From the NCBI GenBank assembly GCA_934590355.1, contig CAKTOX010000044.1, forward strand, positions 1 to 7,968: a DNA stretch of 7,968 nt, written 5' to 3'. Both the position numbers and the translations under genes were made by a program. Under the pieces are notes generated by a model. That model was not told where the DNA came from. It was given only the letters and a program-made list of their open reading frames with translations, and did not search any database. Source of the stretch: an uncultured Oscillospiraceae bacterium. GTDB lineage: Bacteria; Bacillota; Clostridia; Oscillospirales; Oscillospiraceae. Numbering within the stretch: the first letter of the stretch is position 1; every line of letters begins with the position of its first letter. This document shows positions 1 to 4,703 of this stretch, in pieces.

Positions 1-231
1 CGTCACACCCCGTTCTTCAACAACTACCGTCCCCAGTTCTACTTCCGTACCACCGACGTTACCGGCGTCATCACCCTTCCCGAAGGCACTGAGATGTGCA
101 TGCCCGGCGACAACGTTGATATGAAGGTCGAGCTCATCACCCCGATCGCAATTGAGAAGGGCCTGCGTTTCGCTATCCGTGAGGGTGGCCGTACCGTCGG
201 TTCCGGCGTCGTCATTGAGGTCGAGGAGTAA
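1..231 (+). CDS. tuf: Elongation factor Tu, C-terminal end (5' truncated by window)
   Basis: These are the last 76 codons of elongation factor Tu, ending in TAA; the gene runs off the left edge. EF-Tu is the GTPase that delivers aminoacyl-tRNA to the ribosome, and the full protein is normally about 395-400 residues. What is visible is the C-terminal beta-barrel domain 3: RHTPFFNNYRPQFYFRT, then LPEGTEMCMPGDNV, then the hallmark ending in which a GLRFAIREGGRTVGSG motif precedes the final VVIEVEE. The reading frame is open from base 1. Codon use is strongly C-ending (ATC, GTC, CGT), as expected of a very highly expressed gene and more biased than the genes that follow. The GTPase domain lies outside the window, so EF-Tu identity rests on this domain alone, which is very characteristic. 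Confidence 0.97.
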   Translation, partial: RHTPFFNNYRPQFYFRTTDVTGVITLPEGTEMCMPGDNVDMKVELITPIAIEKGLRFAIREGGRTVGSGVVIEVEE

Positions 232-276
232 TTCTCAGCTTAACATCGTTCGGATGTGAATTATTCGAATAACTTT

Positions 277-304
277 GACCCCCGAGGCTCAGGCTTCGGG
301 GGTC
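277..304 (+). terminator. Hairpin terminator of tuf, shared with the convergent gene
   Basis: GACCCCCGA (277-285) pairs perfectly with TCGGGGGTC (296-304), and an inner GC/GC pair closes a small TCAG-type loop. On the plus strand the stem is followed by ATTCTTTAT, a moderate T-tract, so it should end the tuf transcript. The convergent minus-strand gene stops at 310, five bases from the stem, so the hairpin may also serve that gene. In that direction, however, the bases after it (AAAGTTATTC) are not T-rich. Confidence 0.85.
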
Positions 305-309
305 ATTCT

Positions 310-765
310 TTATCGTATGCCGTGCATGAATCCGGTGATGTCGGCGGTGTGGATATCGCCGCCTATGACTCTTGTGCCGCGAACGTAAAGCGTTGCGTAA
401 ACGGTGTCGGTCGTTCCCGCGTAGTTCGTGACGGTGTATGTATATTGCTTGCAGCCGAGCCCCGCATAGGAGGTAAAATCGTAGCCCTGCTCCTTTTGCA
501 TCTGTGCATAGTCAAATAGCGCACCGTCAAATTCCTTCGGCAGCACGACCGTGCACGTATCTTCGCTCAGAGGGTCTGCGCTCCAGCCGTATGAGGCGAG
601 ATATTTTATCCTGCCGTCGGTTTGGGAGACATCGAGCATATCACTCGTGGAGAATAAGCTGCGCGGCTGTGAGCAGAGTATGACCGCCGCCGCGAGTATT
701 ACTCCGACGGCTAAAATAAGCGCAGCGGCGCTCCTTTTCGTCAGCTTTAAACAATTTGTAAACAT
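310..765 (-). CDS. DUF4830-like membrane-anchored protein of unknown function
   Basis: The 151-residue protein has a basic N-terminus (KLTKRS) and one hydrophobic segment at about residues 11-31, consistent with a membrane anchor or an uncleaved signal. A small soluble domain follows and should lie outside the cytoplasm. That domain matches my recollection of the clostridial DUF4830 family: RIKYLASYGWSADP near residue 52, LPKEFD at 75-80, QKEQGYDF at 90-97, YTYTVTNY at 108-115, and the ending VIGGDIHTADITGFMHG. No catalytic motif is evident. Cys31 at the end of the hydrophobic stretch is preceded by VIL, so it is not a convincing lipobox. An in-frame stop lies only three codons upstream of the ATG, so this is the first possible ATG. 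AAAGG sits about 13 bases upstream, a long spacing. The gene converges on tuf and is divergent from rsuA. The family call is from memory of conserved motifs; the function is unknown. Confidence 0.8.
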   Translation of the reverse strand: MFTNCLKLTKRSAAALILAVGVILAAAVILCSQPRSLFSTSDMLDVSQTDGRIKYLASYGWSADPLSEDTCTVVLPKEFDGALFDYAQMQKEQGYDFTSYAGLGCKQYTYTVTNYAGTTDTVYATLYVRGTRVIGGDIHTADITGFMHGIR

Positions 766-788
766 ATTCGTATATCAGCCTTTTCTTG

Positions 789-817
789 TTCAAAAATCTT
801 ATACTTTGTGTTATAAT
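789..817 (+). promoter_or_regulatory. Extended -10 promoter of rsuA
   Basis: TATAAT at 812-817 is a consensus -10 box. It is preceded by TG one base upstream (809-810), giving the full extended -10 TGTTATAAT. A weaker -35, TTCAAA, lies at 789-794 with a 17-base spacer. The expected start point is about 824, giving a leader of roughly 32 bases. This is strong by sequence, with no experimental evidence. Confidence 0.75.
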
Positions 818-827
818 CACCTTGCAA
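798..827 (-). promoter_or_regulatory. Candidate promoter for the DUF4830-like gene
   Basis: Read on the minus strand, TTGCAA (822-827) and TATAAG (798-803) are separated by 18 bases. This is a plausible vegetative promoter starting near 791, about 25 bases before the ATG. It overlaps the core elements of the rsuA promoter on the other strand. Confidence 0.5.
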
Positions 828-855
828 TTTATTTTATGCACAGCGGGGTAAGCAT

Positions 856-1563
856 ATGTCGGAAATGCGTCTGGACAAGCTGCTTTCGGAAACGACCGCG
901 TACACGCGCAGTCAGCTAAAGCAAATAATAAAAAGCGGCAGAGTCAGCGTGGACGGTACTGCGGTCACGGCTCCCGAGACCAAGATAGATCCGACCTGCG
1001 CATTGATAGAGCTTGACGGAGAGAGAGTTTCGTATGCAAAATTTCACTATTTCATGCTCAATAAGCCTGCCGGAATTCTATCCGCTACGGACGACAGAAA
1101 GCAAAAAACCGTAATCAATCTTTTCCCCGAAGAAATGCGCAGGCGGCTGTTTCCCGTCGGCAGACTCGATAAGGACACGACGGGACTGCTGCTCGTAACC
1201 GATGACGGTGACTTTGCGCACAGGGTCATTTCGCCGCGCTCTGAGATAGTAAAAACCTACCGCGCCGTGACGGGCGAGCCGGTAAACGATGCCGATATTG
1301 AGGCTTTTCGGCAGGGAATAGTCCTTGCCGACGGCACGAAATGCCTGCCCGCGGGGCTCGAGCCTCTGCCCGACGGAAGCTGCCTCGTGAGGGTATATGA
1401 GGGCAAGTATCATCAGGTAAAGCGTATGCTCGCGTCGCGCTCAAAGCCCGTAATTGAGCTCAAAAGACTCTCCATCGGCGCTCTTGAGCTTGACAAAATG
1501 CTGCTTCCGGGTGAATTCAGGCAATTGACCGAGAATGAATTGTGCAGTGTGATTAAGAAATAA
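856..1563 (+). CDS. rsuA: RsuA-type 16S rRNA pseudouridine synthase
   Basis: The 235-residue protein isomerises a uridine of small-subunit rRNA to pseudouridine (U516 in E. coli numbering for RsuA). An S4 RNA-binding domain occupies about residues 3-60 (RLDKLLSE, QIIKSGRVSVDG). The catalytic domain follows, with NKPAG at 69-73 and the family signature GRLDKDTTGLLL at 102-113. Asp105 in that signature is the expected catalytic aspartate. The C-terminal EGKYHQVKRMLAS and PGEFRQLTENEL motifs and a length close to the E. coli enzyme (231 residues) favour RsuA over the RluB/RluE/RluF branches, but the exact target base is inferred. The ATG is preceded by a weak GGGGT ribosome site about seven bases away. 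It appears monocistronic, with its own extended -10 promoter and a 182-base gap before the next gene; no convincing terminator stem was found after it. Confidence 0.92.
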   Translation: MSEMRLDKLLSETTAYTRSQLKQIIKSGRVSVDGTAVTAPETKIDPTCALIELDGERVSYAKFHYFMLNKPAGILSATDDRKQKTVINLFPEEMRRRLFPVGRLDKDTTGLLLVTDDGDFAHRVISPRSEIVKTYRAVTGEPVNDADIEAFRQGIVLADGTKCLPAGLEPLPDGSCLVRVYEGKYHQVKRMLASRSKPVIELKRLSIGALELDKMLLPGEFRQLTENELCSVIKK

Positions 1564-1601
1564 TAGCAAAATTATCTGCCTGATATTTGGCGCTTTTATA
1601 T

Positions 1602-1675
1602 ATACTTTTTTGCGTTTTTTTGAAAAGTTCACAAAAATAGCTCAATATTCTATTGAAAAACGCACAAAAAAGTAT
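1602..1675. repeat. AT-rich inverted repeat flanking the PucR-like gene promoter
   Basis: ATAC-T6-GCG-T5 (1602-1619) is complementary to A5-CGC-(AC)-A6-GTAT (1656-1675). This makes an 18-bp stem with a two-base bulge at 1664-1665 and a loop of about 36 bases. The right arm occupies most of the spacer between the -35 and -10 boxes. It could be a looping or dimeric operator, or a transcript structure. The stem is not followed by a T-tract, so it does not look like a terminator. Confidence 0.6.
1620..1670 (+). repeat. Two direct repeats 33 bases apart in the regulator promoter
   Basis: TTGAAAA-N3-CACAAAAA occurs at 1620-1637 and again at 1653-1670. Fifteen of 18 positions are identical, at a spacing of exactly 33 bases, close to three helical turns. 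The second copy begins with the -35 box and runs into the spacer of the predicted promoter. The first could be an upstream operator or the -35 region of a weaker second promoter (CAATAT at 1643-1648). Confidence 0.6.
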
Positions 1676-1681
1676 TATTAT
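1653..1681 (+). promoter_or_regulatory. Promoter of the PucR-like regulator / ftsEX cluster
   Basis: TTGAAA (1653-1658) and TATTAT (1676-1681) are separated by 17 bases and each matches the vegetative consensus at five of six positions. Transcription should begin near 1688, giving a leader of about 58 bases. The start codon at 1746 has a strong GGGAGG ribosome site at 1733-1738. The promoter is buried within a direct and an inverted repeat, which suggests control by a DNA-binding protein, possibly the gene's own product. Confidence 0.75.
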
Positions 1682-1745
1682 GTAGAAAGCGTCGAATTAC
1701 ATCTATCGTTAAAATACCCATAGAATTTCAACGGGAGGATCAACG

Positions 1746-2840
1746 ATGTCAAGCAGAATTTTTCAAAGTGTTATTTTACAAATAAAAGAGGCAACGGATC
1801 GGTGTATCGGAGTTGTTGACGATCAGGGCTTTGTCATAACCTGCAGCGAGCTTCCGATGATCGGCTCAAGGCTTGAGGATTTCTCAGGCATGAGCTATGA
1901 TTTCTCCGAGCCTGTACTCGTCAGCGGCGTGCGCACCTATAAGGTGCTCAGCAACAGCAGCGGCAAGTTTGACTATGCCGTGTTTGTTGAGGGCTGCGAC
2001 GATATGGCAAGGGTGAGCTGCATGATGGCAGCCGTCGCATTCAACGAGGCGAAGAATAACTATGAGGAAAAGTACAATAAAGCGGCTTTCCTCAAGAATA
2101 TCATTTCCGATAATATTCTTCCCGGCGACGTTTATGTGAGAACGAAGGAGTTGCACTTTGCGCCCGACGTGCCGCGCGCGCTTCTGCTTATCCGTCAGGT
2201 CGACAGATCCGACGTTGCAAGCGTCGAGGTGCTCCAGAGCCTGTTTCCCGATAAGCAGCACGACTTTGTCATCAGCATTAACGAAACGGACATCGTCGTT
2301 ATTAAGGAGCTGCCCAACGGCGACAACAGCGCGGAGATAAGATCCATTGCCGAGAGCATCGAAACCGTGCTCAAAAACGAGCTTCAGATAAAGAGCATCA
2401 TCGGCATAGGCACGACTGCGCACCACCTGCGTGAGCTTGCCGACCGCTATAAGGAAGCCCAGATAGCTATTGACGTCGGCAGAGTTTTTGACTCGGAAAA
2501 GACCATAATAAGCTATGAAAATCTCGGCATCGGCCGTATTATATATCAGCTCCCGACAACGCTTTGCGAAATGTTCCTGAACGAGGTTTTCAAGAAAAAT
2601 CCTCTTGAAACTCTTGATGAGGATACACTCGAAACGATAAATAAGTTCTTCGAGAATAACCTTAACGTTTCCGAGACCAGCCGCAAGCTGTACGTCCACC
2701 GCAACACGCTCGTGTACCGTCTTGAGAAAATCAAGAAGATAACGGGCCTTGACCTGCGCGAGTTTGACCATGCCATCGTGTTCAAGGTCGCAATGATGGT
2801 CAAGCAGTATCTTGACTCGGTAAACGGCGGCGGGCGCTGA
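1746..2840 (+). CDS. PucR/CdaR-family transcriptional regulator
   Basis: The 364-residue cytoplasmic regulator has three parts. Residues 1-100 form an N-terminal sensor-like region (GVVDDQGFVITCSE at 22-35), reminiscent of a small PAS-like or sugar-diacid-recognition fold. A middle region at about 140-265 resembles the GGDEF-like domain of CdaR/PucR proteins (ALLLIRQVD, SIIGIGTTAHHLRELADRYKEA) and carries no cyclase motif. The C-terminal PucR helix-turn-helix spans about 296-355, with the diagnostic NVSETSRKLYVHRNTLVYRLEKI at 307-329. Relatives activate purine, sugar-diacid or amino-acid catabolism in response to a metabolite. The N-terminus gives no clue to the ligand here. The start follows GGGAGG by seven bases. 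Only 46 bases and no terminator separate it from ftsE, so it may be co-transcribed with, and regulate, the division cluster. That link is an inference from position. Confidence 0.88.
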   Translation: MSSRIFQSVILQIKEATDRCIGVVDDQGFVITCSELPMIGSRLEDFSGMSYDFSEPVLVSGVRTYKVLSNSSGKFDYAVFVEGCDDMARVSCMMAAVAFNEAKNNYEEKYNKAAFLKNIISDNILPGDVYVRTKELHFAPDVPRALLLIRQVDRSDVASVEVLQSLFPDKQHDFVISINETDIVVIKELPNGDNSAEIRSIAESIETVLKNELQIKSIIGIGTTAHHLRELADRYKEAQIAIDVGRVFDSEKTIISYENLGIGRIIYQLPTTLCEMFLNEVFKKNPLETLDEDTLETINKFFENNLNVSETSRKLYVHRNTLVYRLEKIKKITGLDLREFDHAIVFKVAMMVKQYLDSVNGGGR

Positions 2841-2848
2841 AATAAGCA

Positions 2849-2861
2849 GGGGAATATCCCC
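2849..2861. other. Small GGGGA/TCCCC palindrome between the regulator and ftsE
   Basis: GGGGA and TCCCC flank a three-base ATA, and one outer A-T pair can extend the stem. The next bases are TTAAACCTC, not a T-tract, so read-through into ftsE is expected. It may be a small operator or an mRNA stem just upstream of the AGGAGG ribosome site (2871-2876). Confidence 0.35.
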
Positions 2862-2886
2862 TTAAACCTCAGGAGGAAAACAGCAC

Positions 2887-3579
2887 ATGGTTCAGATGAA
2901 CAATGTAACTATGGTCTACGGCAACAGTGACGTTGCCGCTCTGGATGATTTCAGCCTGACCATTAACGAGGGCGAATTTGCCTTTTTGGTCGGACCGTCC
3001 GGCTCGGGCAAGACCACGATAATCAAGCTTCTCACGGGCGAAATAATGGCGTCCGAGGGCGAGGTCATAGTCAATGGCTTCAACATGAACAAGCTCAAGC
3101 GCCGCAAAATGCCGCAGATGAGAAGAACTCTCGGCGTCATTTTTCAGGACTTCCGCCTTATCGACAACATGACCGTGTACGATAATGTCGCGTTTGCAAT
3201 GCGCGTTGTCGGTGCGACCAACAAGTCCATTAAGGATCGCGTGCCCCGAGTTTTGGAGCTCGTCGGTCTTGAGGGACGCGAAAAGCGTCTGCCTGCCGAG
3301 CTTTCCGGCGGCGAGCAGCAGCGTGTCGCCATCGCGCGCGCTCTGGTCAATAACCCGACCATGATAATCGCAGATGAGCCCACCGGGAACCTTGACCCCG
3401 TGCGCAGCCTTGAGCTCATGCTTCTGCTTGAAAAAATTAACGAGATGGGCACGACTATCTTGGTCGTAACTCACGAAAAGGAGCTGGTCAACGCATTCTC
3501 CAAGCGCGTCATTGCGATCGACGGCGGCCACCTGATCAGCGACGGAATGGACGGGTATTACAGTTATGAAGTTGAATAG
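2887..3579 (+). CDS. ftsE: Cell-division ABC ATPase FtsE
   Basis: The 230-residue protein is the cytoplasmic ATPase of the FtsEX complex. FtsEX does not transport a solute. It uses ATP to drive shape changes in FtsX that activate cell-wall hydrolases outside the membrane. All ABC motifs are intact: Walker A GPSGSGKTT (36-44), Q-loop Gln87 in FQDFRL, signature LSGGEQQ (139-145), Walker B MIIADEP (159-165) with catalytic Glu164, the D-loop after NLD (168-170), and switch His196 in VVTHEKE. The FQDFRL Q-loop and the GNLDP after Walker B are typical of FtsE rather than other short ABC ATPases. AGGAGG lies ten bases before the ATG. The end overlaps ftsX by 14 bases, which implies translational coupling and matched production of the two subunits. 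Confidence 0.96.
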   Translation: MVQMNNVTMVYGNSDVAALDDFSLTINEGEFAFLVGPSGSGKTTIIKLLTGEIMASEGEVIVNGFNMNKLKRRKMPQMRRTLGVIFQDFRLIDNMTVYDNVAFAMRVVGATNKSIKDRVPRVLELVGLEGREKRLPAELSGGEQQRVAIARALVNNPTMIIADEPTGNLDPVRSLELMLLLEKINEMGTTILVVTHEKELVNAFSKRVIAIDGGHLISDGMDGYYSYEVE

Positions 3580-4453
3580 ATACGGATATCTTATAGGCGA
3601 GGGCTTCCGCAATATCTTCACCCACGGCTTTATGTCTTTCGCCTCTGTAACGATAATAATCGCCTGCCTCATTGTCATGGGCAGCTTCACCCTGCTTGAT
3701 ATAAACATCAACGAGATAATCGAAGACATAGGCGACCAGAACCAGATCCTTGCCTACGTTGAAGAGGACATGACCGCTCAGGAGGCCACGGCTCAGATAC
3801 AGGCAAAGCTCGAGGCGATAGACAACGTTGCAAGCGTTAACTTTGTCAGCCGCAGCGAGGCGAGAAAGACCTTCCTTGAAAAGTATGACGAGAGCTATAT
3901 GGAGGGACTCAGCGATGAGGTCTTCCGCCACCGTTTTGTTATACAGCTCGTTGATTTGAGCCAGATGGACGCAACGACGGCAGCCATTGAAGGCGTCAGC
4001 GGCATAGTCAAGGTCAATGCACCGACTGCGTTTGCCGATAAATTCATCTCGGTGCGAAACGTTGTCAGCGTAGTTTCGCTCGTGCTCATTGCGATACTCG
4101 GCTTCGTTTCGCTGTTTATTATGAGCAACACCATAAAGCTTGCAACCTACGGACGCCGCGAGGAGATAGCCATTATGAAGATGGTCGGCGCGTCCAACAG
4201 TTTTATTCGCTGTCCCTTCGTCGTTGAAGGTCTTATCCTCGGCATCGTCGGCGGCGGACTTGCGTTCCTTGCGCAGTGGGGCTTGTATAAGGCTCTTGAG
4301 GCGAAGGTCGCACAGAGCCTTGCGATATCGTTTATCCAGATCGTGCCCTTTACTCAGGTTTGGGCGGTCGTGCTGGTGGCATTCCTTGCCGTCGGTATCC
4401 TCGTCGGTGCGGTCGGCGGCGTTATCGCAATAAGAAACTACCTCAAGGTGTGA
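3566..4453 (+). CDS. ftsX: Cell-division membrane protein FtsX
   Basis: The 295-residue inner-membrane partner of FtsE has the length usual for Gram-positive FtsX. Hydrophobic segments at about 22-45, 166-188, 218-241 and 264-288 give the family's four-helix topology. The large loop between the first two (about 46-165) is the extracellular domain that contacts a hydrolase or adaptor. The cytoplasmic RREEIAIMKMVGASNSFIR (197-215) and following PFVVEG are the FtsX/MacB-type signature. Position 216 is Cys where Trp is usual, as far as I recall. The start codon lies inside the end of ftsE, with GGACGGG about ten bases upstream. The partner hydrolase (PcsB or CwlO in relatives, EnvC in E. coli) is not in this window; the next ORF is only a 52-residue peptide. 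Confidence 0.95.
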   Translation: MKLNRYGYLIGEGFRNIFTHGFMSFASVTIIIACLIVMGSFTLLDININEIIEDIGDQNQILAYVEEDMTAQEATAQIQAKLEAIDNVASVNFVSRSEARKTFLEKYDESYMEGLSDEVFRHRFVIQLVDLSQMDATTAAIEGVSGIVKVNAPTAFADKFISVRNVVSVVSLVLIAILGFVSLFIMSNTIKLATYGRREEIAIMKMVGASNSFIRCPFVVEGLILGIVGGGLAFLAQWGLYKALEAKVAQSLAISFIQIVPFTQVWAVVLVAFLAVGILVGAVGGVIAIRNYLKV

Positions 4454-4458
4454 TAAAA

Positions 4459-4617
4459 ATGAACAGAAAATTTTTCGTATCGGTGCTGGCGCTGATCCTG
4501 GTGCTCACCATGGTGCTCAGCCTTGTGCTCACAGTGATCCCCGTCGGTGCGGAGGGACTTGAAGCCTCCGAGACCGAGGGCGCGGTGTATACGCAGCAGC
4601 TCGCGGAAGAACAATAA
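4459..4617 (+). CDS. Small predicted secreted peptide (52 aa) between ftsX and the S41 protease
   Basis: I do not recognise this protein. It starts with MNRKFF, followed by a long hydrophobic stretch (residues 7-28) and a possible signal-peptidase site after VGA (29-31). That leaves an acidic mature tail of 21 residues, EGLEASETEGAVYTQQLAEE plus a final Q. The ATG lies five bases after the ftsX stop, so translation could be coupled; the stretch before it is A-rich with no good independent ribosome site. The same frame is open further upstream to an ATG at 4360 inside ftsX, but that start would remove the clean signal peptide. It occupies the slot where many Firmicutes carry a peptidoglycan hydrolase after ftsEX. 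It may be a true small secreted or membrane peptide, the leftover signal peptide of a lost hydrolase, or a chance ORF. The signal-peptide character and in-register spacing favour a real product. Confidence 0.6.
   Translation: MNRKFFVSVLALILVLTMVLSLVLTVIPVGAEGLEASETEGAVYTQQLAEEQ
4501..4536 (+). repeat. Three tandem 12-base repeats within the small peptide gene
   Basis: GTGCTCACCATG, GTGCTCAGCCTT and GTGCTCACAGTG follow each other without gaps, all sharing GTGCTCA. They encode Val-Leu-Thr/Ser-X three times (residues 15-26), extending the hydrophobic core of the signal segment. The pattern may reflect replication slippage, or simply the low complexity of a Leu/Val-rich helix. Confidence 0.5.
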
Positions 4618-4633
4618 CTGTTACACGCAATAT

Positions 4634-4667
4634 GCTTGACTGGCGGTCGTATGACTGCCGGTCAAGC
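4634..4667 (+). other. Long hairpin between the small peptide gene and the S41 protease gene
   Basis: A left arm at 4634-4648 (GCTTGACTGGCGGTC) pairs with a right arm at 4653-4667 (GACTGCCGGTCAAGC). This gives a 15-bp stem with two G-U wobbles and a GUAU loop. The following TTAACTGTTATAAT has no proper T-tract. It may be an inefficient terminator or attenuator, or a structure protecting the 3' end of the ftsEX transcript, with the promoter immediately after it restarting transcription. Confidence 0.7.
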
Positions 4668-4672
4668 TTAAC

Positions 4673-4681
4673 TGTTATAAT
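4673..4681 (+). promoter_or_regulatory. Extended -10 promoter before the S41 protease gene
   Basis: TGTTATAAT (4673-4681) is a perfect extended -10, identical to that of rsuA. No good -35 lies 16-18 bases upstream; TGACTG at 4652-4657 with an 18-base spacer is the best and falls in the hairpin's right arm. Transcription would begin near 4688, giving a leader of only about 16 bases, with the AAAGGGG ribosome site within it. Confidence 0.5.
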
Positions 4682-4703
4682 AGCTGACGAAAGGGGATAG
4701 CCC

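Noticed and set aside
551..919. Plus-strand ORF crossing the DUF4830-like gene, the promoters and the rsuA start
   Set aside because: It spans two promoters and overlaps two better genes, and has no domain.
1565..1621. Possible rsuA terminator: a GCC/GGC stem at about 1578-1591 followed by T-runs
   Set aside because: The stem is only three base pairs with an eight-base loop, and extending it needs a large one-sided bulge. The T-runs are better explained as part of the inverted repeat.
1606..1670. CRISPR-like spaced repeat
   Set aside because: There are only two imperfect 18-base copies with A-tract content, overlapping a promoter, and no cas gene nearby.
1884..2771. Long minus-strand ORF (295 codons) opposite the PucR-like gene
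   Set aside because: The plus strand has clear family motifs and a strong ribosome site. The antisense translation shows no recognisable domain and arises from codon bias.
2849..2861. GGGGA-ATA-TCCCC as a terminator between the regulator and ftsE
   Set aside because: The stem is five to six base pairs with no T-tract, and it is followed at once by the ftsE ribosome site.
2869..3729. Minus-strand ORF of 286 codons opposite ftsE
   Set aside because: It lies opposite an intact ABC ATPase with all motifs and runs past its ends without any domain or start signal of its own.
4360..4617. Longer 85-codon version of the small peptide starting inside ftsX
   Set aside because: The extra N-terminal residues (Arg/Gly-rich) are an out-of-frame reading of ftsX codons. 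The ATG at 4459 gives a clean signal-peptide start right after the ftsX stop.
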